Assembly (NCBI RefSeq): GCF_003217235.1
Contig: NZ_QJTF01000002.1
Location: 212,437-276,436, forward strand
Source of the DNA: Paramesorhizobium leguminum
GTDB taxonomy: Bacteria > Pseudomonadota > Alphaproteobacteria > Rhizobiales > Rhizobiaceae
DNA length: 64,000 bases
Reading direction: 5' to 3'
A program made the translations under genes and the position numbers. The notes beneath the pieces are model-generated. The model saw nothing but the letters and a program-made list of their open reading frames with translations. It was not told the origin of the DNA and did no database searches. This document shows positions 16,372 through 25,745 of the stretch, piece after piece (positions within the stretch are counted from its first letter, which is position 1; every line of letters starts with the position of its first letter).

Positions 16372-19300
16372 CTACGGCGTGAGCTTCAAAGGCTTCTCGC
16401 TTCCGCCGGTGGCCGGACGGTCCTTCGGGATACTTCCAGTTTCCTGCGCCCGGCGCGCCGCCGCTTCTGTCGCCTTCCGCGCCGCTTCCTCCTGCTCCGC
16501 AACCTTACGCGCCTCTTCCGCGCGGCGGCGTTCCTCCGCCTGGTGTTCGAACAGTGCCACCTCACGGCGCAGCCGCTGCTTTTCGACAAGCGCCGCCTGC
16601 ATCGCCTCCACCCGATCCTGTTCGCGCTCCAGGGCGCGCTGCGTCAGAAACTGGGTGAGCGGCTGGCGGTCGAAGGTGACGGCAGGATCGCGATAAGGCC
16701 CGTCGATAGTAAAGCGCACCGCCGGTTCGGCGCCGGCGAGCGCCTCCGCGCCCGGCTTGAGCAAAAAGCTCCCCTGCGCGCCAACGGTCATTTTGGACAA
16801 ATCCAGCCGCAAATCGGAGGTTAGCGTTGATTTTTCCGTTTCCAGCTGGAACGATGGCACGCGCGCGGTGCCCCCCGCGACCGTGAAAGCCAATTCCGCC
16901 AAACCGGACCTGAACGCTCCCGATTTCAGATGTTCGGCGGTCATCGCATCGAGCGTTGCGGCAGGCGCGTTCGGATCCGCCTTACTGGCCGCATCGAGGA
17001 TTGGCCGCAACCCGTCCGGGTTAAGCCCTTCAATCGAGAGCCCGTCAGTGCCGAGAATGCCGGAACCCGCCATCGATGCCATCACCTCACCAACGGTCTT
17101 GCCCGTGCCGTTGAGCGAGGCGGTCAGCTTGGCTTTCCCGCTCAGCGGGGCGATATTATCCGGCAGCGAATAGAGGCCGGCAATATCCCCATCCCACGTG
17201 AACTGGGTCGAGGCCAGCGCATCGCCGCCCGTATTGCGCAGGCTGAAATTGCCGCCTATTTTGCCGCCACGAAGCGTACCCGCGAGATCATTGAGAACGA
17301 GCGCGTCATCAGCCTTCGCGATCTTCGCCGAGAAGCCGGTGACCTCCCCCAGCGGCCCGGCATCGGCCATATCCGCCGTGACCGCCAGATCGGCCAGCAG
17401 CGGAAACGCCGGCGCTTTGGCGAACGCGCCGTCGGGCCAGGCATTGTCTTGGCCGCCGCCCCTGTCTTCAAACGCCTGCGGCCCCAGCATGAAAGCGGCG
17501 AGGCTACCAAGATCGAGCCTGCCGGTCTTGACCTCGCCCTTGAGCCGCGGTTCGGCATTATCGGCGAGGCTCGCCTCGATCTTTGCCGTCACGGGCTCTC
17601 CATCCACCATGCCGCTCAAATTAGGCAGGCGCACGATGTTCTTGGCGAACTGGAAATCGCTGGCGAGATCGACCGGCAATCCCGAGCCGAACCCCGGCAA
17701 TGAATAGCCCGTCACAGCCATGAAAGGCTGGAGATCGGCGGCTTTCAGCACCGCCTTGCCACTGCCGGTCAGATCACCCGGGCGCAATGTAAAGACGCCA
17801 TCGACCGTTGCGGAACCATCCGGCGCCTTCAGCGTCAACTGCGATTTCATCCCTTCCGATGGCACTCCCTGCAGCGAGAGATTGCTTTCGAGCTCCCCGG
17901 CAAGGCCAAGCGGCAGCGCCGGAAGGCCGATAAGCGCCATCAGCGCCTCGCCCCCTTGCGTCTTCGCGTCCGCCGTCAGCGCGAGCTCCAGCGGGATGTC
18001 ACTCCACGGATTGCCGCGCGCCATGCCGGAAACGCTGGTCGTAATGCCCCCGATTTTTCCATGGGCGCTGAACGAAAATTCGCTGCCGCTCTTTTTCTCG
18101 ACGGTCGCTGCCTTGTCCGCCACCGGCCCAACCGCATTGCTGACCAGCGTCAGCTCGCTGTCGGAGAAGAGGCCGGGATAGGCCGCCGCCCGCTTCGCCA
18201 GCGCCGTGAAGAGCGGCACGGCGGGATAGCGCGCCGCAAGCTTCCTGATCAGCGGAGCGAGATCGTCGGAGAGGATGGTGGCGTCAACCGATCCGCTTGG
18301 ATCCGGCTTGAACGGCTCCAGCGTCGCGGTCGCCGTCAGCGTTGCGCCTGAAAGATCCGAAACAATCAGCCGGTCGATATCGAAGCGGCCCTGACGCAGC
18401 CGGAATGCCGTATCCACAGACGCCGCCTCGAAGCCGCCCTGGGAAACCGGGCCTGCCTTCAGCTTTACGTCGATATCCTGGTCGGCCAGGCGCGGGCTCC
18501 CGCTATCGCTGGCGAAAAGCGCCGCGAATGCCGCCAGCGCATCACCATCCAGCGCGCCGCCTTCCAGCGCGAGCTGCATGGAAGGCAGAATACTTGTCTC
18601 CGACCTTCGCAGGAAGGAGCCTTTGAGCGAAGCGCCGCCCAGCGCCAGTTCCAGATTGTCGGCGCGCTGTTCGCCCTCATGCAGGCTCACTTTGGCGGAA
18701 AAGCCCGCGCCGGGAAGCCGCCGGATCGCCTCGCCCACATCCTTGGTAAGCCATGCGGCGAAACCGGATGGCTGGCGCGAGGCCATCAGCAAATCGCCAT
18801 CGAAGCCGAAGTTTTCACCGACGAGAAGCTTGCCCTTCGCCTCGATTTGCGTGCGCCCGGGCAGATCCGCCTTGAGCGTCTTGACGTTCCAGCCATCGCC
18901 GCCCGGCTCCGCCTCGACGATCACGTCGCGAATGGTGGTATCGCCGGCGATGATTGCCGGAAGGCGCAGGTCGATGCTGCCGGGAATGGTCGGGATCGGC
19001 GCCCCGTTCATCAGCCTGCGGAAGGCTGCGATGCGCTGGACCAGCGGAACCGCCGCCACCGGCTCGCTGGCCGTTCCCGTTTGCCCGGCGCCATCCAATA
19101 GCACCTGCTGGCCGTTGGCGCTGATCATGAAGCGCGGATCGCTGCCATAATCGAACAGCGCCTTGCCATCCACCACATAGGCGTCATCGGCTGGCCCCTG
19201 CTCCATGCGGAATTGCGGCATGTCGAGCTTCGAATAATCGGCAGAAAAATCGCCGGTGATGCGCATATTGGCGAAGAACGGCCGTTCCTGCGGCTCCGTG

Positions 19301-20100
19301 ACCCTCGCCTGCTTGGCGGCATTACCACTGCCAGAGGCAAGCTTTTCTGCCGCGATATCGGAGGATTTGATAGCGAACTTGCCCGTATAGCCAAGCTTTC
19401 CCTCGGCAAGCGCCATGGTGCCATCAGTCTCGAAAACCGCCGGCATCGCATCCGGACGGATGCGGGCGCTGAACCGCAAGCCGCCGGGCTTTACCTCGCC
19501 CGTCGTCACTTCCAACGCGGCCTTTTGGCCATCGAGCGCCAGCCGTCCGTCGAAGCGCCAGGGACCGGCGAGGCTCGCCGCCTCCATCGTTGCGTTGATA
19601 CCGGAAATCCGATGCTCGCGATTGCCGGCCTCATCGCGCACGATGATCGAGCCGTCGGTGATCCGCAGATTCTCCAGCTTGACCTTCGCCGTCTCAAGCG
19701 ATGCCGCCGGGTGGATCGCCCAGTCGATTCTGCCGGTCTTGTCGATAGCGATCAGCGCACGGGGCTTCTCCATCCGCATGTCGAAAATCAGGATTTGCCC
19801 GCGCAGGAAAGGCATGAGCTCGGCATCCATCGAAAATTTCTCGACTGTCATCGCCGGCTGGGAACCTTTGTCGCCGACGCGGACATCGAAGAAGGTGACG
19901 GATGGAAACGGCAGAAGCCGGGCATTGGCGGCGCCGGCCACCGTTACCGGACGGCCCAGAATCCGGCTCGCCTCACGCTCGAAGTCGGCCCGATATCCCG
20001 TCCAGTCGATAAAAGGCGGCACGACCAGCGCCGCCGTCAAAAGCAGCACCAGCAAACCGCCGAAGAATACGAAAATGCGCCCCAAACCTTGGCTCTCCAA
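16372..20100 (-). CDS. AsmA-family large envelope protein
   Basis: 1242 residues with one N-terminal membrane segment (about 8-29) followed by FIDWTGYRADFEREASRILG and PVTVAGAANARLLPFPS, the AsmA N-terminal signature. A very long beta-rich region with AsmA_2 features (GLSIEGLNPDGLRPILDAAS near the C-terminus) follows. The last 90 residues are a Lys/Arg/Glu/Ala-rich helix. AsmA-like proteins span the periplasm and are linked to phospholipid transport to the outer membrane; that role is inferred here. It stands alone on the minus strand. Confidence 0.85.
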   Translation of the reverse strand: MESQGLGRIFVFFGGLLVLLLTAALVVPPFIDWTGYRADFEREASRILGRPVTVAGAANARLLPFPSVTFFDVRVGDKGSQPAMTVEKFSMDAELMPFLRGQILIFDMRMEKPRALIAIDKTGRIDWAIHPAASLETAKVKLENLRITDGSIIVRDEAGNREHRISGINATMEAASLAGPWRFDGRLALDGQKAALEVTTGEVKPGGLRFSARIRPDAMPAVFETDGTMALAEGKLGYTGKFAIKSSDIAAEKLASGSGNAAKQARVTEPQERPFFANMRITGDFSADYSKLDMPQFRMEQGPADDAYVVDGKALFDYGSDPRFMISANGQQVLLDGAGQTGTASEPVAAVPLVQRIAAFRRLMNGAPIPTIPGSIDLRLPAIIAGDTTIRDVIVEAEPGGDGWNVKTLKADLPGRTQIEAKGKLLVGENFGFDGDLLMASRQPSGFAAWLTKDVGEAIRRLPGAGFSAKVSLHEGEQRADNLELALGGASLKGSFLRRSETSILPSMQLALEGGALDGDALAAFAALFASDSGSPRLADQDIDVKLKAGPVSQGGFEAASVDTAFRLRQGRFDIDRLIVSDLSGATLTATATLEPFKPDPSGSVDATILSDDLAPLIRKLAARYPAVPLFTALAKRAAAYPGLFSDSELTLVSNAVGPVADKAATVEKKSGSEFSFSAHGKIGGITTSVSGMARGNPWSDIPLELALTADAKTQGGEALMALIGLPALPLGLAGELESNLSLQGVPSEGMKSQLTLKAPDGSATVDGVFTLRPGDLTGSGKAVLKAADLQPFMAVTGYSLPGFGSGLPVDLASDFQFAKNIVRLPNLSGMVDGEPVTAKIEASLADNAEPRLKGEVKTGRLDLGSLAAFMLGPQAFEDRGGGQDNAWPDGAFAKAPAFPLLADLAVTADMADAGPLGEVTGFSAKIAKADDALVLNDLAGTLRGGKIGGNFSLRNTGGDALASTQFTWDGDIAGLYSLPDNIAPLSGKAKLTASLNGTGKTVGEVMASMAGSGILGTDGLSIEGLNPDGLRPILDAASKADPNAPAATLDAMTAEHLKSGAFRSGLAELAFTVAGGTARVPSFQLETEKSTLTSDLRLDLSKMTVGAQGSFLLKPGAEALAGAEPAVRFTIDGPYRDPAVTFDRQPLTQFLTQRALEREQDRVEAMQAALVEKQRLRREVALFEHQAEERRRAEEARKVAEQEEAARKATEAAARRAQETGSIPKDRPATGGSEKPLKLTP

Positions 20101-20475
20101 TCACATCCGCGTGACAAGGCGCAACATAATGGCATCGATCCGGCGACAACAAGGCAAATTGCAGTTTACACGCCGGAAAAAGCAAGGGAGCAGCTCAATA
20201 CGACGCGGTCACAGCGCCGGATTGACCATCCTGTTCCCCTCAGCCGCTTCGTTGCGATATCCACGAACGATCTTGTCTTGGCAGCGGCCCTCCGCCCCCT
20301 CAGGTTGAACGATGTGGATCGGCAACGGTTCTTCTTCCTGCTCGGTCAGGATGGGGATGAGCTTGCATTCCGCAATTAATGCGGGCAGAAAATTCCACTG
20401 GGCCGACGGCCCTCGTCCGCTGGACCATCCGGGTCTCTCGGAACTGGGTCTTTAGCTGGGCGGTGTCCGCCTCGG
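20101..20475 (+). pseudogene. Gene-poor region with a possible acetyltransferase remnant
   Basis: 375 bases between the AsmA start and the end of the UPF0303 gene. The first 100 bases should hold the AsmA promoter. From about 20262 the plus strand gives fragments in different frames, TNDLVLAAALRPLRLNDVDR and later ALVRWTIRVSRNWVFSWAV. These recall the start of a GNAT acetyltransferase with frameshifts and no conserved end. The resemblance is weak and may be chance. Confidence 0.2.
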
Positions 20476-20973
20476 TCACATCTCTGGAAGAGCAAGCGCC
20501 ACGGCGTCCGCGCCCAGCATCGTGGCAAGCGCTCGAACCACCAGATTATGATCCTCCCGCTGCGGCAGGCCGGAAACGATCACCGCGCCGATGATTCCCG
20601 CTCCCTTCACGCGGATCGGGAAGCCGCCGCCGGCAAGCGCGTAGTCCTCAACATCAACCGCGCGGTGCGGAGGAAACAGGCGATCATCGCGGTCCTGCTC
20701 CAGCACGAGCCGATAGCTGCTGGCATGAAAGCGTCGCACCACGTTGAACTTGCGGCGTATCCATTCCTGATTATCCGCCGTCGCCCCCGGCGTCGTCGCG
20801 AAGAACAACCGCCGGTCCCACAGGCCGATCTCGATGGCTATCCCTAACCCCTCAAGCAGGGCGACATCGCGAATCCGGTTTCCCAGATCAAACGCCACCG
20901 CCTCATCGAAGGCGTCGAAGACCAGCATCTGCTCCTGAACAAGGATTTTCTCGATATCTTCGCGATGGCTCAT
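20476..20973 (-). CDS. UPF0303 family protein (HbpS/GlcG-like fold)
   Basis: 165 residues. The core ALAGGGFPIRVKGAGIIGAV followed by IVSGLPQREDHNLVVRAL is typical of the UPF0303/heme-degrading-domain family. Family members bind small ligands such as heme in some cases, but no specific activity can be claimed here. An octamer-array palindrome starts 12 bases upstream of the start codon, in the promoter or leader. Confidence 0.85.
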   Translation of the reverse strand: MSHREDIEKILVQEQMLVFDAFDEAVAFDLGNRIRDVALLEGLGIAIEIGLWDRRLFFATTPGATADNQEWIRRKFNVVRRFHASSYRLVLEQDRDDRLFPPHRAVDVEDYALAGGGFPIRVKGAGIIGAVIVSGLPQREDHNLVVRALATMLGADAVALALPEM

Positions 20974-20985
20974 GCGCAGCTCCTT

Positions 20986-21059
20986 AAGGGACTATGGCAA
21001 TAAGGGAGTATGTTTTGCTCATAACATATTCCCTTATTGCCATACTCCCCTACTCCCTT
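20986..21059. repeat. Octamer-array palindrome, element 1
   Basis: The left arm consists of 8-base units GGGACTAT, GGCAATAA, GGGAGTAT. The right arm (read in reverse complement) is GGGAGTAG, GGGAGTAT, GGCAATAA, GGGAATAT. The arms flank a short A/T-rich loop. It lies between the divergent UPF0303 and kinase-like genes. The same design recurs at 30071 and 32726. Confidence 0.75.
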
Positions 21060-21099
21060 CCGACTTGATTGATAAGCCTGTTACGGCTAGTGACGCCAT

Positions 21100-22176
21100 A
21101 TGCAGAATGGAACATACAAGGGTCGCCTGCCCGACAATCCGGAATTGCCGGAGTTCATCGCGACCGCCGTTTTCAAGCGCGACGTGTTTTCGGAAACCCG
21201 TGCCGGCTATTTCGCCGGCGATCCGGAAAAACGGATCATCCACCGGCTGGTCAGCGCCGCGCCGCGCTGGTCGCGTCCGCTCGCATGGCTGCTGGCGAAG
21301 CGCGAGATACGCGGTCTCAAGACCGTGCGCGGGCTGAAGGGTGTACCCCAGCTTATCGGCACCGACCGGCACGGCCTCTACCGCACATGGACCGAAGGCG
21401 CGCCGCTGCATCTGGCACGTCCGACGGACCTGAAATGGTACCGCAGCGCCCATCGCATCCTGCGCGATCTGCGCCGTCTCGGCGTTACCCACAATGATCT
21501 GGCCAAGCCACAGAATTGGCTGATGACGCCGGATGGCGAAGCCGCGGTGATCGATTTCCAGCTCGCCTCAGTGCACAAACGTCGCGGGCCGCTCTATCGC
21601 CTGATGGCATACGAGGATTTCCGCCATCTGATCAAGCAGAAGCGGGCCTTCGCCGCGCATCTGATGACGCCGACGGAAAAGCGCATTCTCGCGCGCCGCT
21701 CGCTGCCCTCGCGCATCTGGCTGGCCACCGGCAAGAAGGTCTATAATTTCATCACCCGCGGCCTGTTCCGTTGGTCCGATGGCGAAGGCACCGGCGACCG
21801 CATCGACCGCGAAGGCCCGGCGATAACAGCCGCGCTGAAAACCGACGCCAGGGTCAAGGACGTGGCGCTGACGGTCTATTCACTGCCCGCCAAGGGCGTC
21901 GGCATCTATGCCTTCGTGGAAACGGAGGCCGACGAGCGGTCTTTGCGCGCGCGCCTGAAAGGTTTGCAAGTCGAGCTCATCCAGCCGGTGGCGCACCTGC
22001 CGCGCCGCGCCGACGGCACGGTGCGCGACGATATCCTGCGCCTTATCGCCATGAACCAGATGACGGAACTCGACGGCCTTCTGGCACGCGAGCCGGAACT
22101 GCGCCCGCTGGTGGAAGCCCTCGCCGCCCACCGGCTGAACTTCACCGACCGCCGGATGACTGAACTGGAGGGGTGA
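21100..22176 (+). CDS. Kinase-like protein fused to an acyl-CoA-synthetase-like C-terminal domain
   Basis: 358 residues. Residues 1-200 look like a RIO/lipopolysaccharide-kinase-type fold. The catalytic loop is VTHNDLAKPQN (His131, Asp133, Asn139) and the DFG equivalent is IDFQLA (Asp152). Residues about 235-345 resemble the small C-terminal subdomain of AMP-forming acyl-CoA synthetases (ITAALKTDARVKDVALTVYS ... HLPRRADGTVRDDILRLIA). There the usual GK-[IV] catalytic lysine is replaced by GTV. No membrane segment is seen. A carbohydrate or protein substrate is possible; nothing decides it. It is convergent with the dienelactone hydrolase gene. Confidence 0.65.
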   Translation: MQNGTYKGRLPDNPELPEFIATAVFKRDVFSETRAGYFAGDPEKRIIHRLVSAAPRWSRPLAWLLAKREIRGLKTVRGLKGVPQLIGTDRHGLYRTWTEGAPLHLARPTDLKWYRSAHRILRDLRRLGVTHNDLAKPQNWLMTPDGEAAVIDFQLASVHKRRGPLYRLMAYEDFRHLIKQKRAFAAHLMTPTEKRILARRSLPSRIWLATGKKVYNFITRGLFRWSDGEGTGDRIDREGPAITAALKTDARVKDVALTVYSLPAKGVGIYAFVETEADERSLRARLKGLQVELIQPVAHLPRRADGTVRDDILRLIAMNQMTELDGLLAREPELRPLVEALAAHRLNFTDRRMTELEG

Positions 22177-22185
22177 GTCCGCCCC

Positions 22186-23064
22186 TCACCCCAGATATTT
22201 CTTGAAAAACGCGGTCGTCCGCCCCCACGCCAGGTCAGCCGCCTTCTTGTCATAACGCGCCGCCGACGTGTCGTTGTTGAAGGCGTGGTTCGCGCCTTCA
22301 TAGACATAGATTTCGAATGTCTTGCCGTCCTTTTCCAGCGCTGCCTTGTAGGCCGGAATCCCTGCATTGATGCGCTCATCCAGCCCGGCATATTGCAGAA
22401 GCAGCGGCGCCTTGATCTTCGCCACCTCGTCAGCCTTTGGCTGGCGTCCGTAATAGGCGACGCCGGCATCGAGATCCGGCGCATTAACGGCGAGATCGTT
22501 GACCAGCCCGCCGCCCCAGCAGAAGCCGACCGCGCCGACCTTGCCGGTCGTCAGGTCGTTCTTCTTGAGATAGGCCACCGTCGCAACAGCATTGGCGATG
22601 GTGGCTTTTGAGTCGAGCGCGCCGATCATCTCGCGCGCCTTGTCCTCATCGGTGGGCGTTCCGCCCGAAGGCGACAGGAAATCCGGCGCAAGCGCGACGA
22701 ACCCCTCCAGCGCCACCCGCCGCGCCACGTCGCGGATATGCTCGTTGAGCCCGCGATTTTCATGGATGACGATGACGGCGGGAAGCTTTGCCGCGCTGTC
22801 CGCCGGACGCACCAGATAGCCCTTCATCTCACTCCCGTCCGCGCCGGGATAGGTGATGTCGGAGGCGGTTATACGCTTGTCGTCCGCCGGGACGATCCCG
22901 GCCTGCGCGGCATTCGCCGCCAGCATCGGCGCGATAACGGCGGCTGCCGCGCCTGAACCGGCAAGCTTCACCAGCTTGTCCATGAAGCCGCGGCGGTCGA
23001 GGGTCAAATGGGTGTATTCGTCATAGGCATCGATCATGGCCTGGGTGATGACAGGCTTGTCCAT
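22186..23064 (-). CDS. Dienelactone hydrolase-family protein with a Tat-like signal
   Basis: 292 residues from the ATG at 23064, which has AGAGGAG upstream. An N-terminal region with DRRGFM (23-28) and a following hydrophobic stretch ending in ANAAQA resembles a twin-arginine export signal, although the region before the arginines is long. The alpha/beta-hydrolase domain has the Cys182 (GFCWGG), Asp229 and His260 triad of dienelactone hydrolases. The substrate is unknown; an exported hydrolase is inference. Confidence 0.85.
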   Translation of the reverse strand: MDKPVITQAMIDAYDEYTHLTLDRRGFMDKLVKLAGSGAAAAVIAPMLAANAAQAGIVPADDKRITASDITYPGADGSEMKGYLVRPADSAAKLPAVIVIHENRGLNEHIRDVARRVALEGFVALAPDFLSPSGGTPTDEDKAREMIGALDSKATIANAVATVAYLKKNDLTTGKVGAVGFCWGGGLVNDLAVNAPDLDAGVAYYGRQPKADEVAKIKAPLLLQYAGLDERINAGIPAYKAALEKDGKTFEIYVYEGANHAFNNDTSAARYDKKAADLAWGRTTAFFKKYLG

Positions 23065-23166
23065 CGCATTTCTCCTCTGCAAAACACATGGTTCACGATA
23101 CCCTGCCCAACGTTTTGATCAAGCCAATACTGGTGTTTCGGCCCCGAATCACTACATCAGGACCAA

Positions 23167-25743
23167 ATGTCAGACTTCCCCGACGACATGCCTTTCTTTG
23201 AGGACCCTGCCGCACCCCGCGCCACGGGCGGTTCCGTTGCGCCCGGCGGCATCGCCGCGCGCGCATTGAAAGCGCGAGGCGCCACCGGTCCGAACTATCT
23301 GCAAGGCCTCAATCCCGAGCAGCGCCTCGCCGTCGAGACGACCGAAGGCCCGCTTCTGGTGCTGGCGGGAGCAGGCACCGGCAAGACGCGCGTTCTCACG
23401 ACCCGCATCGCCCATATCCTGTCGCTGGGCCTCGCCTATCCAAGCCAGATCCTCGCCGTCACCTTCACCAACAAGGCCGCGCGCGAGATGAAGGAGCGCA
23501 TCGGCGTTCTCGTCGGCGGCGCGGTCGAGGGCATGCCGTGGCTCGGCACCTTCCATTCCATCGGCGTCAAGATTTTGCGCCGCCATGCGGAACTCGCCGG
23601 CCTCAGGTCCGATTTCACCATCCTCGACACCGATGACGTCATCCGCCTGATCAAGCAGCTTATTCAGGCCGAAGGGCTCGACGACAAGCGCTGGCCGGCG
23701 CGCACCTTCGCCAATATGATCGACGGCTGGAAGAACAAGGGCCTCGGCCCCTCGGAAATCCCGGAAGGCGACGCCCGCTCGTTTGCCAATGGCAAGGGAC
23801 GCCAGCTTTACCAAGCCTATCAGGACCGGCTGAAGACGCTGAACGCCTGCGATTTCGGCGATCTCCTCTGCCACCCCATCCGCATCCTGCGCGCCAATCC
23901 CGATATCCTCAGGGAATATAACGCCCGGTTCAAATACATCCTCGTCGATGAGTATCAGGACACCAACACCGCGCAATATATGTGGCTGCGCCTGCTGGCT
24001 CAACGCCCCTCCTTCCCCCTTGCGGGGAAGGTGCCCGCGGAGCGGGCGGATGGGGGTGGCGACGTCGCACCACATCCTGCCCCACCCCCACCCGGCCCTG
24101 CGGGCCACCCTCCCCGCAAGGGGGAGGGAAGTAGCGTAAACATCTGCTGCGTAGGCGACGATGACCAGTCCATCTACGGCTGGCGCGGCGCCGAAGTGGA
24201 CAACATCCTCCGCTTCGACAAGGATTTCCCCGGCGCCGCCGTCGTCCGCCTCGAGCGCAACTACCGCTCCACCGCGCATATCCTAGGCGCCGCCTCGCAT
24301 CTGATCGCGCATAATGAAGGCCGGCTTGGCAAGACGCTTTTCACCGAAGCGCCAAACCCCGACGACGGCAAGGTGAATGTCCACGCAGCCTGGGATTCCG
24401 AGGAGGAAGCCCGCGCGGTCGGAGAAACGATCGAGCAGGCCCAGCGCAAGGGCCATCTTCTAAACAACATGGCGATCCTGGTCCGCGCCTCCTTCCAGAT
24501 GCGTGAGTTCGAAGACCGTTTCGTCACGCTAGGCTTGAATTACCGCGTCGTCGGCGGTCCCCGCTTCTATGAGCGGCTCGAAATCCGCGACGCCATGGCC
24601 TATTTCCGCGTCGTCGCGCAGCCCGCTGACGATCTGGCCTTCGAGCGCATCGTCAACACGCCGAAGCGCGGGCTAGGCGAGGCCGCGATCCGGCAGGTGC
24701 ATGATTACGCCCGCGCCCGTGACATCCCGATGCTCGCCGCTGCCACCGATCTGGTGCAGACGGAAGAGCTGAAGCCCAAGCCACGCTCGGCGCTGAAGGA
24801 AGTGGTCGATAATTTCAACCGCTGGCATTCACTGCTCGATTCCAAGCCCCACACCGAACTCGCCGAGATGATCCTCGACGAGAGCGGCTATACGGCCATG
24901 TGGCAGAATGATCGCACGGCGGAAGCGCCGGGCCGGCTGGAGAACCTCAAGGAGCTCATTCGCTCCATGGAGGAATATGAAAGCCTCCGCAGCTTCCTTG
25001 AGCATGTGGCGCTGGTGATGGATGCCGAGCAGAACGAGGAGCTCGACGCCGTCAACATCATGACGCTCCACTCCGCCAAGGGGCTGGAATTCGAGACCGT
25101 GTTCCTGCCCGGCTGGGAGGAAGGCCTCTTCCCGCACCAGCGCTCGCTCGATGAAGGCGGCCGCTCCGGCCTCGAAGAAGAGCGCCGCCTCGCCTATGTC
25201 GGCCTGACGCGGGCCAAGAAAAACCTGCACATCTGGTTCGTCTCCAACCGCCGCATCCATGGCCTGTGGCAATCGACCATCCCCTCGCGCTTCCTGGAAG
25301 AACTGCCCGAAGCGCATGTCGAGGTGGCGGAGACAGGAAATTCCTATGGCGGCTACGGCCAGTCCCGCTTCGACCGCGCCGCCGATCCGTTCCAGAACAG
25401 CTATTCCACCCCCGGCTGGCAGCGCGCCCAAGCGAACCGCTCGGAGGCGACACGCTCGAACTGGGGCTCGCGTTCGGGCGCCAATGTCGAGCGCATCGGC
25501 TACGGCGAAGCCGATTCCGGCTTCGGCGCGGGGCGCGGCTCGGTCAAGGGCCGCATGATCGACGGCGAACTGGTGGCAAAATCCGTCTCCGACACGCCCT
25601 CTGCCTTCAAGCCCGGCGACCGGGTGTTCCACACCAAGTTCGGCAACGGCAACGTCGCCTCCATCGACGGCAACAAACTGACCATCGATTTCGACCGCGC
25701 CGGGCAGAAGCGAGTGCTGGATAGTTTTGTGCAGAAGGTTTGA
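23167..25743 (+). CDS. pcrA: UvrD/PcrA-type DNA helicase with an in-frame repeat insertion
   Basis: 3'-5' SF1 helicase of DNA repair, 858 residues. Walker A GAGTGKT is at 68-74, motif II VDEYQDTN at 260-267, motif III GDDDQSIYGWRGAE at about 330-343, and motif V/VI VNIMTLHSAKGLEFE and YVGLTRAKK follow. Between motifs II and III, residues 281-321 (P-S-F-P-L-A-G-K ... R-K-G-E-G) are a 41-residue Pro/Gly-rich insert encoded by a palindromic repeat. The C-terminal tail ends in a Tudor-like region (FKPGDRVFHTKFGNGNVASI), as in PcrA. The name uvrD is also used for this gene. Confidence 0.92.
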   Translation: MSDFPDDMPFFEDPAAPRATGGSVAPGGIAARALKARGATGPNYLQGLNPEQRLAVETTEGPLLVLAGAGTGKTRVLTTRIAHILSLGLAYPSQILAVTFTNKAAREMKERIGVLVGGAVEGMPWLGTFHSIGVKILRRHAELAGLRSDFTILDTDDVIRLIKQLIQAEGLDDKRWPARTFANMIDGWKNKGLGPSEIPEGDARSFANGKGRQLYQAYQDRLKTLNACDFGDLLCHPIRILRANPDILREYNARFKYILVDEYQDTNTAQYMWLRLLAQRPSFPLAGKVPAERADGGGDVAPHPAPPPPGPAGHPPRKGEGSSVNICCVGDDDQSIYGWRGAEVDNILRFDKDFPGAAVVRLERNYRSTAHILGAASHLIAHNEGRLGKTLFTEAPNPDDGKVNVHAAWDSEEEARAVGETIEQAQRKGHLLNNMAILVRASFQMREFEDRFVTLGLNYRVVGGPRFYERLEIRDAMAYFRVVAQPADDLAFERIVNTPKRGLGEAAIRQVHDYARARDIPMLAAATDLVQTEELKPKPRSALKEVVDNFNRWHSLLDSKPHTELAEMILDESGYTAMWQNDRTAEAPGRLENLKELIRSMEEYESLRSFLEHVALVMDAEQNEELDAVNIMTLHSAKGLEFETVFLPGWEEGLFPHQRSLDEGGRSGLEEERRLAYVGLTRAKKNLHIWFVSNRRIHGLWQSTIPSRFLEELPEAHVEVAETGNSYGGYGQSRFDRAADPFQNSYSTPGWQRAQANRSEATRSNWGSRSGANVERIGYGEADSGFGAGRGSVKGRMIDGELVAKSVSDTPSAFKPGDRVFHTKFGNGNVASIDGNKLTIDFDRAGQKRVLDSFVQKV
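24007..24129 (+). repeat. Palindromic element translated inside the helicase gene
   Basis: 123 bases (41 codons). The ends are CCCTCCTTCCCCCTTGCGGGG and CCCCGCAAGGGGGAGGG, with an inner pair GGATGGGGGTGG / CCACCCCCACC. It has the form of an intergenic repeat but contains no stop codon in the helicase frame and its length is divisible by three. Confidence 0.85.
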
Positions 25744-25745
25744 GT

